NCBI RefSeq assembly: GCF_000725885.1 | Contig: NZ_JODR01000027.1 | Span: 30,778-94,777, forward strand | Origin: Streptomyces albus subsp. albus | GTDB taxonomy: Bacteria > Actinomycetota > Actinomycetes > Streptomycetales > Streptomycetaceae | Length of the DNA: 64,000 bases | Direction: 5' to 3' | In this document: piece after piece, positions 8,112 through 17,037 of the stretch | Layout: each line of letters begins with the position of its first letter | Position numbering within the stretch: the first letter of the stretch is position 1 | The notes under the pieces: model-generated | What the model was told of the DNA's origin: nothing | Databases searched by the model: none | The model's input: the letters and a program-made list of their open reading frames with translations, nothing else | Program-made: the position numbers and the translations under genes

Positions 8112-8702
8112 TCAACCCAGGCGGGCGGCGATCCGCTCGCGCAGCTTGTCCATGGTGAAGCCCTTCGGGTCCACCTTCTGGTTCGTCCACTCCAGGTGGC
8201 CGATGACCGAGCGGGCGCCCCAGCCGTGGTGCCGGCACAGGGCCGCCGCCGCGCGCACGATCGCCGTGATCTGCTCCTCGGGCCACGGGTCCTTGCCGTC
8301 GCCGCGGTTCTCGCACTCGAAGCCGTAGAAGCAGACGTTCCCGTCGGTGTTCCGTTCGTTGGGCGCCGGGAGCCGGCGCTCGGCGATCACGGCGCGGAGC
8401 ACGTCGTCGTCGCCCGAACCGGCGTGGTTGGCCCGCCCGTGCCCGGTCAGATGGACGGTGCCGTCCTTGGTGATGCAGCCGTGGGCCAGCGGGCCCGGCA
8501 GGCCCTTGCGTCCGTCGTAGACCAGATCCACCGTCCGGTCCGCGCCCTCGGTGGCGGTGTGGTGGATCATGATGCCGTGCACCGGGCCCCATGAGCCCTG
8601 CTGGTTGCGGTTGTGGTTGCGCCAGTCGCGTACCTCTTCCACCCGTACGCCCTCCTTCTTGAGGGCCTGGACGAAAGCGGCTGCGGTGATGGGTGTGGCC
8701 AT
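8112..8702 (-). CDS. N-acetylmuramoyl-L-alanine amidase/PGRP-domain protein
   Basis: 196-residue Amidase_2 protein. Zinc ligands are visible in IMIHHTA (near residue 42) and VIGHLEW (near 170), and the CFYGFECEN segment carries a typical acidic residue. The family cleaves the lactyl-amide bond between MurNAc and the stem peptide. There is no signal peptide or wall-binding repeat, so export is unclear; it could be a phage-type or cytoplasmic recycling enzyme. The ATG at 8702 is preceded by GGGGGCTGAG, and upstream residues in the longer frame are not conserved-looking. Confidence 0.85.
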   Translation of the reverse strand: MATPITAAAFVQALKKEGVRVEEVRDWRNHNRNQQGSWGPVHGIMIHHTATEGADRTVDLVYDGRKGLPGPLAHGCITKDGTVHLTGHGRANHAGSGDDDVLRAVIAERRLPAPNERNTDGNVCFYGFECENRGDGKDPWPEEQITAIVRAAAALCRHHGWGARSVIGHLEWTNQKVDPKGFTMDKLRERIAARLG

Positions 8703-8805
8703 CTCAGCCCCCGTCTGCTGTGTCCGTTCCGGGTGCCGTCCCCACCGCCCGGCTCGTCGGTGGAGGCGGCGCGTGCCCCTGCTCATACCCCTCCGCAGAA
8801 CGGTT

Positions 8806-10623
8806 TTAGCAGTCGTCCGCGGGCGCGGTGGATGGGCTCAACTGTGCGAGGAGTGAACGCACTCGGGTGTCACGGGCGTAGGGCCGCAGCAGCCCCGGTA
8901 TCCGTTCCCGCGCCGCCCGCACCCGCCCCGAACTCACCTGCGCGCACTCGTCGAGGAAGCCCTCCCAGGCCGCGCACGCCTCCTCCAGCCGGCCCCGGGC
9001 GAGCAGCAGTTCGGCCAGCTCCGCCCGGCACAGGGCGCGCGAGCGGTACTCGGCGGCGGGCCGGGCGCGCAGGGAGGCGGACAGCTCCGCCACCGCGCCG
9101 TCCGCATCGCCCAGCGCGGCCCGCATCCGGGCGGCCTGATACCGCAGCGCCGCGTCCTGGTACGAGCCCACCGGCTCCCCGCTCGGACTCTCCAGCCCCG
9201 TCGTCAGATCGGCCGGTGCCCTGGCCAGCTGCCGCTCCGCTCTGCCCATCGCCTCCAGCGCCCGGCGCCGCTCCCCGCTCGCCGCCCCCGCCACGGCCAG
9301 CCCCGCGTACAGGAAGGCCCGCGTGGACGGCTCGGCGTCGGCGGGCGCCGCCGCCAGCGCCGCTTCCGCGAGCGCCAGGCTCAGCCGTGCGTGCCCCAAC
9401 TGGTGGGCCTGCGAACTGAGCGCGCGGCGCGCCAGCGCCACCCCCTCCGGGTCCCGTGCCGCCTCGGCCAGCTCGGCCGCGGTCAGGAACGCCCGCTGCG
9501 CCAGCCCGTGCCGCTGCTCGTCCGCGTAGACCCGGGCCAGCAGGAAGCTCAGCCGTGCGGCTCCGGCCAGCAGACCCCGCTGGTGCGGTCCCTCCTCGCC
9601 GGAGCGCAGCGACCGCACCAGCCCCGAGAGACAGGCCGCGAGCGGTGTGCGGATCACACCGCCGCCGTGCCGGTCCGCCTGGAGTGCGAAGAACCGCGCC
9701 TGCTCGTGGACCGAGGCGACCTGGCCCCCTCCGGGCCGGCCCGTACGGCGCGAACCGCGCGCGGTGCAGGTGTTGCGGGCCCCCGGCAGCGGCGCGGGGA
9801 CGGGCCCGCCCGGCGCGGGCACCGGTGCGGTGCCCTCGGCCCGGGCGGAGTCCGCGGCGCCCCCGGGCGGGAGGGTGCCTGCCGGGTGCCCGGCCGGTTC
9901 CGGGCCGGCGGGCCGCGCGGGGCCGGCGGAGCGGAGCGCGGCCGTCAGCAGGCCGAGCGAGTACGGCGCCGGGGGAGGGCTGTCCGCGCGGGGCGGCGGA
10001 ACCACCGGAGCCGTCAGCGCGGTCAGCTGGTCCACCGGGTGCGCGGGCCGGCCGAACCCGAGGACCCGCACGTCCACGGGGTGCGGTCTGACGCCCGTAC
10101 CGCCCATGCCGTCCCCGCCGTCCGGCTCCCACGGGCCCCACGCGTGCTCGGCCCGTGCCTGGCCGGCCGTGCGCGTGCCCGGCCCGCCGCCGGGCACCAC
10201 GGCACGCGGCGGCCGGCCGGCGGGATCGGAGGTCTCGTCGTCGTCCCGGCCGCCCCGGGGCCGGGCGCCGGCCCCCGGCCGGGTGCCCCGCCCCGGTCCG
10301 CCGCCGCGTCCCGGGCCGGGGCCGCACCGCATGCCCAGCTCGGCGACCGTGACGGGACGGCCCAGACGACGGGAGAACGCCTCCGCCATCAGGTGCTGTA
10401 CGCGGGGGTCCGGCCGGCTGCCGCGCAGCCAGTGCGCGACTGAAGTCCGGTCGTACCGAAGGTGGATGCCCACCTCGGCGCCGATACGGGCCAGCGCACG
10501 CGCGAACGCCGCCTGCGTCCACTCGGTCTCCGCCAGCAGGGCGCGCAGCGCGCGGTTCGGGGTACGGCCGCGGGCACCGGCGCCAGGGTGCGCCGCGGTA
10601 CCCGCGCGCTCAGAGGGACACAT
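8806..10623 (-). CDS. HTH regulator with TPR-like C-terminal domain
   Basis: 605-residue protein. Residues 22-95 form a helix-turn-helix head (LRALLAETEWTQAAFARAL, then YDRTSVAHWLRGSRPDP) closely resembling the head of the divergent neighbour at 10872. Residues 105-300 are a long disordered Pro/Gly/Arg-rich linker. The rest is alpha-helical with repeated A-rich TPR-like helices (ARRALSSQAHQLGHARLSLALAEAALAA). This layout is common in Streptomyces developmental regulators of the NsdA/sporulation-associated type, but orthology cannot be assigned. The ATG at 10623 directly abuts the shared 248-bp promoter region. Confidence 0.75.
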   Translation of the reverse strand: MCPSERAGTAAHPGAGARGRTPNRALRALLAETEWTQAAFARALARIGAEVGIHLRYDRTSVAHWLRGSRPDPRVQHLMAEAFSRRLGRPVTVAELGMRCGPGPGRGGGPGRGTRPGAGARPRGGRDDDETSDPAGRPPRAVVPGGGPGTRTAGQARAEHAWGPWEPDGGDGMGGTGVRPHPVDVRVLGFGRPAHPVDQLTALTAPVVPPPRADSPPPAPYSLGLLTAALRSAGPARPAGPEPAGHPAGTLPPGGAADSARAEGTAPVPAPGGPVPAPLPGARNTCTARGSRRTGRPGGGQVASVHEQARFFALQADRHGGGVIRTPLAACLSGLVRSLRSGEEGPHQRGLLAGAARLSFLLARVYADEQRHGLAQRAFLTAAELAEAARDPEGVALARRALSSQAHQLGHARLSLALAEAALAAAPADAEPSTRAFLYAGLAVAGAASGERRRALEAMGRAERQLARAPADLTTGLESPSGEPVGSYQDAALRYQAARMRAALGDADGAVAELSASLRARPAAEYRSRALCRAELAELLLARGRLEEACAAWEGFLDECAQVSSGRVRAARERIPGLLRPYARDTRVRSLLAQLSPSTAPADDC

Positions 10624-10805
10624 GACAGGTCCTGTGGCCGAACATGATGGGGTCGTTCACCGTTTCGCCTCACTTCCGGAATCGGGTGATGTCTTTCCGT
10701 AGCTCTCCGTGTGCCGGATGTGCTGTCATGCACCCGGACCTCTTCAGCGAAGCGCATCCCTCACGGCTTCGGGAGCATGTGCCGGGCGCACGACTGCGTG
10801 GTGCT

Positions 10806-10839
10806 TTCACACCCCGTGTGAACGCGTGTCCGTTACTCT
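10806..10839 (+). promoter_or_regulatory. Operator-like palindrome and -10 upstream of the TTA-containing regulator
   Basis: TTCACAC-CCC-GTGTGAA (10806-10822) is a perfect 7-bp dyad. It lies 11 nt upstream of a -10-like TACTCT (10834-10839), that is over the expected -35, 49 nt from the ATG at 10872. The position suggests repression or autoregulation. Confidence 0.5.
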
Positions 10840-10871
10840 GCGAAACAACACGGTGGACGACGGAGGGCGGT

Positions 10872-12233
10872 ATGGAGCCCAACTGCCAACTGGACGCACT
10901 CCTTGACCAGTCAGGGATGTCGCGGGCCGGACTCGCGGCGAGGGTGAACCGATTAGGCAACCGCGCGGGGATCACCCTGCGTTACGACCACACCTCTGTG
11001 GCGCGCTGGCTCAAGGGACAGCGACCGCGCGGCAGGGTCCCCGAGTTGATCTGCGAGGTGCTCGGCCGCCAGCTCGGCAGGACCCTCACCCTCAGTGACA
11101 TCGGCATGGACGTCCCCTCCGCGGGACGCACCCTCACCGCCCCCGTGACCGCCGAACCGGCCGGACTCGGCAGGTTCGTCGAACACGCCGCCCTGCTGTG
11201 GCGCTCCGACCGGCTCCACGGCGACCGTCCCGGCCCCGCCCTGCTGACCGGAGCAGCGGCCGTCGCCCCGATCTGGCAGTGGGAGAACCCGCCCGACGAC
11301 GTGGACGTCTCCCGCACCGGCGGCCCCGGACCCGAGGTCACCGAAGCCGACGTGGCCGTCCTGCACACCGCACGCGGCCACTACGAGCACCTCTACCGCA
11401 ACGCCGGCGGGGTCGCCACCCGCTCCCGCGTCGTCGGCTTCCTCAACGGCGAGGTCGCCCCCCTGCTGCGCGGCACCTACGACGACGCCACCGGGCGCCG
11501 CCTCCACCGCGCCGCCGGATCGCTCGCCGCCATCAGCGGCATCTGCGCCTACGACGCCGACGAGCAGGGACTGGCCCAGCGCTACTTCCACCAGGCACTG
11601 CGCCTCGGCAAAGCCTCCGGCGACCTCCTCTTCGGCGGCTACGTCGTCGCGCTCCTCGTCAACCAGGCCCTCTTCCTGGGCGACACCCGGCACGCCCTCG
11701 CCTGCGCCGGAAGCGTCCTGCGCACCCTCGGCCCGCGCACCAGCGCCGCGCTCGCCACGGATCTGTACGCGATGCAGGCCACCGCGTACGCACGGCTCGG
11801 CGACCGGCGCAACGCACACGCCTGCATGCACCGCGCCGAGACCTCCTCCGGACGCATCCGCCCCGAGGAGGAACCCGAGGAGACCGGCTACGTCCAACCC
11901 GGGCTCGTCGAGGTGCGGTTGGCCGAGTCCCTGCTCCTGCTGGGAGAGCTGTCCGCCGCCGCCGGCTACGCCCAGGCAGCCGCGCGTGCGCCCGCGCACG
12001 TCCGCGGACGCGTCAACCGGCTCGCCACCCTCACCGACGTGGCCCTCCACGCCGGCGAGCCCGAACGCGCGGCCGTCACCGCGGCCCAGATGGTGGACAG
12101 CGCGCAAGGTATCGAGTCACAACGGCTGCGCGGGCGCATGCGCAGGGTCAAACAGCGCCTGTCCCAGCACTCCGGCGCCTCGGCCGCCGAAGCCGCGAAG
12201 CTCATCGAGGACTCGCTGAGCGTGCCGTTCTGA
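10872..12233 (+). CDS. HTH/TPR-type regulator with a TTA codon
   Basis: 453-residue protein with an N-terminal HTH head (residues 5-75: LDALLDQSGMSRAGLAARV, then YDHTSVARWLKGQRPRG) and a C-terminal region of paired helices typical of TPR regulators (SLAAISGICAYDADEQGLAQ and following). Leu28 is encoded by TTA (10953-10955), the rare Streptomyces codon read by the bldA tRNA, so translation should be delayed to differentiation. The ATG at 10872 has a good GGAGGG site 7-8 nt upstream; the longer frame reaching 10644 overlaps the divergent promoter. The close similarity of its head to the divergent 605-residue gene suggests an old duplication. Target genes are unknown. Confidence 0.8.
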   Translation: MEPNCQLDALLDQSGMSRAGLAARVNRLGNRAGITLRYDHTSVARWLKGQRPRGRVPELICEVLGRQLGRTLTLSDIGMDVPSAGRTLTAPVTAEPAGLGRFVEHAALLWRSDRLHGDRPGPALLTGAAAVAPIWQWENPPDDVDVSRTGGPGPEVTEADVAVLHTARGHYEHLYRNAGGVATRSRVVGFLNGEVAPLLRGTYDDATGRRLHRAAGSLAAISGICAYDADEQGLAQRYFHQALRLGKASGDLLFGGYVVALLVNQALFLGDTRHALACAGSVLRTLGPRTSAALATDLYAMQATAYARLGDRRNAHACMHRAETSSGRIRPEEEPEETGYVQPGLVEVRLAESLLLLGELSAAAGYAQAAARAPAHVRGRVNRLATLTDVALHAGEPERAAVTAAQMVDSAQGIESQRLRGRMRRVKQRLSQHSGASAAEAAKLIEDSLSVPF

Positions 12234-12321
12234 CCCCCGCGCGCGCCATGCGCCCCTGTCAGCGGAAGCGCGCGCCATGCTGGGATGTGCCCCAACCTCC
12301 GTCAGGAAGGGGGCACATCAC

Positions 12322-12852
12322 GTGCGATGGAAGAACCTGGGTGAACACACTGTGTACGAGAACCAGTGGCTTCGGGTGAATCTGGCGGACGTCGAACTGC
12401 CCGACGGGCGGCATCTGGACCACTACCTGATCCGGCTGCGCCCCGTCGCCATGGCCACCGCACTCAACGAGCGCAACGAAGTGCTGCTGCTGTGGCGGCA
12501 CCGTTTCATCACCGACAGCTGGGGCTGGGAGCTGGCCGCCGGCGTCGTCGAGGACGGCGAGGACCTCGTGCGGGCCGCCGCCCGCGAGATGGTGGAGGAG
12601 ACCGGCTGGCGGCCCGGCCCGCTCCGCCACCTGATGACGGTCGAACCGTCCAACGGGCTGACCGACGCCCGGCACCACATCTACTGGTCGCCGAGCGCCG
12701 AGTACGTGGGACCGCCCGAGGACGACTTCGAGTCCGAGAAGCGCGAATGGGTGCCGCTGAAGGAGGCGCCCGACCTCATCGCCGCGGGCCAGGTCCCCGC
12801 GGCGAACACCGCGGCGGCCCTGCTGATGCTGCACCGCCTGCGCTTCGGCTGA
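12322..12852 (+). CDS. NUDIX hydrolase
   Basis: 176-residue NUDIX protein. The box is complete: GVVEDGE at about residue 75, then REMVEETGW ending near residue 97, matching G-x5-E-x7-REUxEExGU with the metal-binding glutamates. ADP-ribose pyrophosphatase-type members have the same preceding LLLWRHRFI and WGWELAAG segments, so ADP-ribose or a similar nucleoside diphosphate sugar is likely. The GTG at 12322 is preceded by AGGAAGGGGG; the upstream ATG at 12277 adds 15 unconserved residues. It lies 88 bp after the HTH regulator and may be transcribed with it. Confidence 0.88.
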   Translation: MRWKNLGEHTVYENQWLRVNLADVELPDGRHLDHYLIRLRPVAMATALNERNEVLLLWRHRFITDSWGWELAAGVVEDGEDLVRAAAREMVEETGWRPGPLRHLMTVEPSNGLTDARHHIYWSPSAEYVGPPEDDFESEKREWVPLKEAPDLIAAGQVPAANTAAALLMLHRLRFG

Positions 12853-13409
12853 GCACACCGCGGGGCGGGCGGGCCCTGCCCCGCCCGGTGGGATCGCGGG
12901 GCCCGCTGCCGGCCCCACCGGGGTCACGCCCCGGTGGGTGCCCGGCGGGGCCCCGCCTCCGCCCCCCGGTGCGGGCGGACGCGGCGACGTGCCCGTACCC
13001 GGTCCGCGGCGGCATCCCCCGCCGTCCCGCGTCCGGGCCGCGTGCGTGCACACGCGGGACGCCCCGGGCGGCCGACGAGGCCGTCCGGGGCGCTGTGCCG
13101 GTCTCCTGCGGCCCGTGCGGGCCCGTACCGGGGCCGGAGCCTTCTGAGCCGTACCGCTCCGTGCGGCCCGGCCTGGCTGGTGCCTTCCGGCCCGTGCGGG
13201 TTGTACCGGCCTGGCCGCTGTCTTCCCGCCCGCGTCCGGCGTGGCTGGTGTCTTCCCGCCCATGCCGGCCCATCACCGGCCCGGCCGCTGTCTTCCGGCC
13301 GTACTGTCCGTACCGGCGTGGCCTGGTACGTCCGTACCCAGCCCGGCGGTACGTCCGTACCAGCCCGTGCCGGTCTGCTCCGGCCCGTGCGGGCGGGCCT
13401 CCCCGGGCG
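12853..13409. repeat. Degenerate G+C-rich repeat spacer
   Basis: 557 bases without a credible gene. From about 13085 to 13400 the same short words recur with variations: CCCGTGCGGGC, CGTACCGGC, CTGTCTTCCCGCC, GGTACGTCCGTACC, giving many overlapping dyads. Frames crossing it are shadows. It may act as a termination zone between convergent genes or be simple slippage-expanded DNA. Confidence 0.55.
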
Positions 13410-13643
13410 TCAGCTCTTCAGGAAACCGTCGCCGTTCTGGGCGACGTGCTCCTGGACGGCCGCGAGGGCCTGCTGGACCTGCTCCGCGGAGCCCGTGCCA
13501 CGCTGCTCCGCGTAGTAGGCGGCCCCCAGCCGGCGCAGCAGATCGTTGCCCGCACGCTGGGCCTGGACCTCCTCCATCTTCTCCTTGCCCTGCGCGATGC
13601 TCCGCTGGGCCTGCTCCTTGGCGCGGTCGAGAAACCCTGCCAT
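13410..13643 (-). CDS. Small conserved coiled-coil-like protein, function unknown
   Basis: 77-residue hydrophilic helical protein (opens MAGFLDRAKEQAQRSIAQGK). It has a heptad-like pattern of charged residues through residue 35 and then an AAVQEHVAQNGDGFLKS end. A GGAGGCAGG site lies 3-10 nt before the ATG. Proteins of this kind are common in Streptomyces without known role. It is divergent from the exporter gene at 13797. Confidence 0.75.
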   Translation of the reverse strand: MAGFLDRAKEQAQRSIAQGKEKMEEVQAQRAGNDLLRRLGAAYYAEQRGTGSAEQVQQALAAVQEHVAQNGDGFLKS

Positions 13644-13783
13644 GGTCCTGCCTCCGTAGGTGCGGCGGTACCGGTCCGTTCCGGCGCCGGTCTTCCGTCA
13701 ACGTGCGCCGTGATCAGCTGGTTCCCCGCACGGGCAGCCGCGTCACGGCGGAAGGGGGATTTCACCCCGCGCGCCGCGCGCTC

Positions 13784-13789
13784 TAGCGT
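13784..13789 (+). promoter_or_regulatory. -10 element of a leaderless promoter
   Basis: TAGCGT ends 7 nt before the ATG at 13797, giving a predicted transcript that starts at or next to the initiation codon. Confidence 0.5.
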
Positions 13790-13796
13790 TGCTCCC

Positions 13797-14759
13797 ATGA
13801 CCACCCCCGACCGCGCCACCAGCACGTCTGCGGCCCCCCGCGCCTCCGCTCCCGCCTCGTCCCCCGTCCCCTCTCCGGCCGCGTCCGGGAGCACGGCGGA
13901 GACGATCCGCGGCGCGGCGCCCGGGGCGCGGGCCCGGCTCGGTGCCGTCGGACTGGTGATCGGCAGCGCGCTGTCGCTCCAGTTCGGGTCCGCGGTCGCC
14001 GCGCTGCTCTTCCCCCGCGCCGGGGCGCTGGGCGTGGTCGCCCTGCGGCTGGTGTTCTCCGCCGTGCTGCTGGCCCTCTTCCGGCCGCGGCTGCGCGGCT
14101 ACTCCCGCTCCGACTGGCTGGCCGCCGCCGGGCTGGGCGTGGCGCTGGGCGCCATGAACAGCCTCTTCTACCAGGCGATCGAGCGCATCCCGCTGGGCGC
14201 GGCCGTCACCCTGGAGCTGCTGGGGCCGCTGCTGCTGTCGGTCTTCGCCTCCCGGCGCCTGGTCAGCCTCGTGTGGGCGCTGCTCGCGGGCGGCGGGGTG
14301 TATCTGCTGGAGGCCGGCGACTTCGGGCGGCTCGACGCCGCCGGTGTCGGCTTCGCGCTGGCGGCGGGCGGCATGTGGATCGCCTACATCCTCTTCAACG
14401 CCCGGACCGGTGCCCGCTTCCCCAAGGTCGACGGGCTGGCCATCGCCATGGGCATCGGGGCGCTGGTGAGCGCACCGCTCGGGGTGGCCAGCGCGGGGAC
14501 GGCACTGCTGGACCCGGTCACGCTGGGCCTCGGCGCCGCCGTGGCCGTGCTCTCCTCCGGAGTGCCCTACACGCTGGAGATGTTCGCGCTGCGCCGGCTG
14601 CCCGCCGGGACGTTCGCGGTGCTGATGAGCCTGATGCCGGTGGCGGCCACCGCCGCCGGTTTCCTGGTGCTGGACCAGAGCATGGAACCGCTCCAGCTGG
14701 TGGCCATCGCGCTGGTGGTCGCGGCGAGCATGGGCGCGGTGCGCACCTCGCGGGGCTGA
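13797..14759 (+). CDS. EamA/RhtA-family exporter
   Basis: 320-residue membrane protein with ten predicted helices in two EamA repeats. After a 45-residue Ser/Pro/Ala-rich cytoplasmic N-terminus come VGLVIGSALSLQFGSAVAALLF (TM1), a repeat boundary near residue 180, and the conserved second-half segment ending PLQLVAIALVVAASMGAV. The pattern LGALNSLFYQAIERIPLG-type after TM4 is characteristic of the RhtA group, which exports threonine, homoserine and related amino acids. Substrate here is inferred only from family. Probably leaderless, with TAGCGT 7 nt upstream. Confidence 0.85.
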   Translation: MTTPDRATSTSAAPRASAPASSPVPSPAASGSTAETIRGAAPGARARLGAVGLVIGSALSLQFGSAVAALLFPRAGALGVVALRLVFSAVLLALFRPRLRGYSRSDWLAAAGLGVALGAMNSLFYQAIERIPLGAAVTLELLGPLLLSVFASRRLVSLVWALLAGGGVYLLEAGDFGRLDAAGVGFALAAGGMWIAYILFNARTGARFPKVDGLAIAMGIGALVSAPLGVASAGTALLDPVTLGLGAAVAVLSSGVPYTLEMFALRRLPAGTFAVLMSLMPVAATAAGFLVLDQSMEPLQLVAIALVVAASMGAVRTSRG

Positions 14760-14792
14760 GGCCCCGAGGCCGCGGCACCGGGGCCGGGGCCT
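14759..14792 (+). terminator. Candidate terminator after the exporter
   Basis: 8-bp dyad AGGCCCCG/CGGGGCCT starting at the last base of the stop codon. It is short and G+C-rich; moderate support only. Confidence 0.4.
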
Positions 14793-14832
14793 TCGGCGGG
14801 GCTCGCCGGGCGGGGTGCCCCGCGGGCACGGC

Positions 14833-14838
14833 TAGGGT
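14833..14838 (+). promoter_or_regulatory. -10 element of a leaderless promoter
   Basis: TAGGGT ends 6 nt before the GTG at 14845. It supports that start, since no ribosome-binding site precedes it. Confidence 0.5.
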
Positions 14839-14844
14839 TGTCCG

Positions 14845-16056
14845 GTGGACGCAGGGACTGAGGCGGCGCAGACCGTCGGCTGGGACGAGGACGGGGTGCG
14901 GCGTACCGCCGCGTGGCGGTCCGGAAGCGGTGCCCGGCCGCCCAAGCGTGTGGCGCCCGCCGACGACAGGATGGCCGCCGACATCGCCTACAAGCTGGTG
15001 TGCGAGGGCACCGCGCTGCTGTGGCGCGGCGACTACCACGGCGCCCGGCAACTGCTGGCGGCGCTGGGCCGCCGGGTGGACCGCAAGCCGCCCAAGCGGG
15101 GGGCCACCGCGCGGGAGACCTTCCATCTGCACCGGCAGGCCCGCTCCCGGCGCGCCCGCGTACTCGGCATGCTGCTGATGCCGCTGGAGACGACACCGGA
15201 CGGCTCCTACACGGTGCCGCTGCGCCGGGCGCCCGACGTCGGGGAGGCGTGCACGGAGGCGTACGGACCCGCGGCCGGGCCCGCCGGCGCGTGCACGCTC
15301 GTCGCCCTGCGCGAGTTGCAGGGGGTGATCGGCGCACACGAGTGGCGGCGCAAGGGAGTGCCCGTCGAGGCGTTGGGCGGCGACCGGGTCCACCCGTACT
15401 ACGGGGTGTTCTCACCGGTGCGCGGCGAGTACGTCGACCTGGTGGCGCGGGCCGTACTGCCGGTGCCGGAGGACGGCGGCGAGGCCGGGCCGGAGCGGCT
15501 GACGGCGTTCGACATCGGCACCGGCACCGGTGTGCTGGCCGCGGTGCTGGCCCGGCGCGGCGTGGGCCGGGTGACCGCGACGGACCTGGGGGAGCGGGCC
15601 CTGGCGTGCGCCCGCGAGAACGTGGCCGGACTGGGGGTGGCCGGCACGGTCGAGGTCGTCCGAGCGGACCTCTTCCCTCCCGAGGAGGCCGGCCGCGCCG
15701 ACGTGATCGTCTGCAATCCGCCGTGGGTGCCCGCCAAGCCGACGTCCGTGCTGGAGACGGCCGTCTACGACCCCGACAGCCGGATGCTGCGCGGCTTCCT
15801 GGCCGGGCTCGCCCAGCGGCTCGCCCCCGGCGGCGAGGGCTGGCTGATCCTCTCCGACCTGGCCGAGCACTTGGGGCTGCGCCCCCGCGAACAGCTGCTG
15901 GAGTGGGTGGCGGAGGCCGGGCTGACGGTCGCCGGACGGCTGGACGCCCGCCCCGTGCACAGCCGCGCCACCGATCCGGCGGCCCCGCTGCACGCGGCCC
16001 GCGCGGCGGAGACGACCAGCCTGTGGCGGCTGCGCCCCGCGCACACTCCGCAGTGA
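14845..16056 (+). CDS. HemK/PrmC-like SAM-dependent methyltransferase
   Basis: 403-residue protein. The C-terminal half is a class I methyltransferase: SAM motif I FDIGTGTGVLAAVLARRG near residue 220, acidic motif II in TATDLGERAL, and the amino-methyltransferase motif VCNPPWVP near 290, which binds a planar amide or amine in HemK/PrmC and RNA adenine methylases. The N-terminal half (AYKLVCEGTALLWRGDYHGARQLLAALGRR) is a helical domain typical of a Streptomyces group of uncertain substrate. Leaderless GTG start. It ends 13 bp from the convergent GNAT gene. Confidence 0.85.
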   Translation: MDAGTEAAQTVGWDEDGVRRTAAWRSGSGARPPKRVAPADDRMAADIAYKLVCEGTALLWRGDYHGARQLLAALGRRVDRKPPKRGATARETFHLHRQARSRRARVLGMLLMPLETTPDGSYTVPLRRAPDVGEACTEAYGPAAGPAGACTLVALRELQGVIGAHEWRRKGVPVEALGGDRVHPYYGVFSPVRGEYVDLVARAVLPVPEDGGEAGPERLTAFDIGTGTGVLAAVLARRGVGRVTATDLGERALACARENVAGLGVAGTVEVVRADLFPPEEAGRADVIVCNPPWVPAKPTSVLETAVYDPDSRMLRGFLAGLAQRLAPGGEGWLILSDLAEHLGLRPREQLLEWVAEAGLTVAGRLDARPVHSRATDPAAPLHAARAAETTSLWRLRPAHTPQ

Positions 16057-16069
16057 GCCGGCGTCCGCT

Positions 16070-16825
16070 CTACAGCCGGTGCCGTACCCAGACGTTGGGC
16101 TCGACGTAGACGGCGTGGTCATGGGCCAGGTCGCAGTGGACGGGCACGAGCGCGCCGGGCACGACGACATCGCCGTCCCGGTCGAACGGCAGCCCCGTCC
16201 ACGCACGCCACCGGGCCGGCGGGGCGCTGACCGTCATGGAGGCGGGTGCGACCTTCTCCACGGTGCCGCCCGCCCGTATGTGCACCCGCAGCCACGGGTC
16301 CTCGGGCAGGCCGTCGGGGCGCAGCTCGCCTACGTACTCGGACATGGGCACATGGGGCCGCAGATGCTTGCCGTTGGGCCGCACCGGCGCGACCAGCGCG
16401 TCGAGTCCCCGCGCCCGCGCCGTCTCACGGAGGGCGGCGAGCATCCGGTGGGAGAGCCCGCGGCCCAGGTAGGCGTTGTCGATGGTGACCTCCAGCGCAC
16501 CGGCGGTCGTCACCGGCCGGCCCAGGCGCCGGTCGATGAGCGCCCACACCAGCAGCTGGTCCCATCCGCCGTCGGGCAGCTCCTCCCGGCCGGACATCCG
16601 GGCGTTGAACGGCACGCTGAGGCCGCGCGCGACGACACGGTCCCCGTCGGTGGCCACCACACAGTGCTGCGGAAACCACTCGGGTACCGCCGGCACGGCG
16701 TTGGCGACGAGATCCTCCACCACGAACACGGGCCAGCTGTCGTCCAGATCCCAGATCTGTCCGGCCAGCTCGGGACGCTCGGCGAGCGGGGTGATGAGGA
16801 CGCGGTCGTCAGCACTGGTGGTCAC
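16070..16825 (-). CDS. GNAT-like N-acetyltransferase
   Basis: 251-residue protein. The acetyl-CoA loop of the GNAT fold is visible in IDNAYLGRGLSHRML near residue 115, preceded by the strand LEVTI. The N-terminal half contains the typical VVATDGDRVVARG beta-hairpin. Substrate is unknown; the length is greater than the minimal GNAT fold because of a C-terminal beta-rich region ending NVWVRHRL. The GTG at 16825 has AAGG 11 nt upstream; longer in-frame extension to 17251 enters decayed DNA. Confidence 0.75.
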   Translation of the reverse strand: MTTSADDRVLITPLAERPELAGQIWDLDDSWPVFVVEDLVANAVPAVPEWFPQHCVVATDGDRVVARGLSVPFNARMSGREELPDGGWDQLLVWALIDRRLGRPVTTAGALEVTIDNAYLGRGLSHRMLAALRETARARGLDALVAPVRPNGKHLRPHVPMSEYVGELRPDGLPEDPWLRVHIRAGGTVEKVAPASMTVSAPPARWRAWTGLPFDRDGDVVVPGALVPVHCDLAHDHAVYVEPNVWVRHRL

Positions 16826-16893
16826 GACGCGCGACCTTGTCACATGTTGTAGACCTCTGGCCAATGATTTCCCTGGTGGGGGCGCCCTCAGCT

Positions 16894-16981
16894 CGGCCCC
16901 CCGCTTGGCGCGGAGCCGTTCTCTCCTCCCTCCGGTTTGCTCACGATGCGGTCCGGCCCCCCGCTCGGCGCGGAGCCGTTC
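16894..16981. repeat. 28-bp direct repeat with 60-bp period
   Basis: 16894-16921 and 16954-16981 match at 27 of 28 positions. The pair lies at the edge of the decayed region upstream of the GNAT gene. The function is unknown; a duplication scar is a simple explanation. Confidence 0.75.
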
Positions 16982-17037
16982 CTGCCGGGCTCCCACGGAA
17001 CCGAGCTGCCGCTGATGGGGGGCGCACGAGCGCACGG

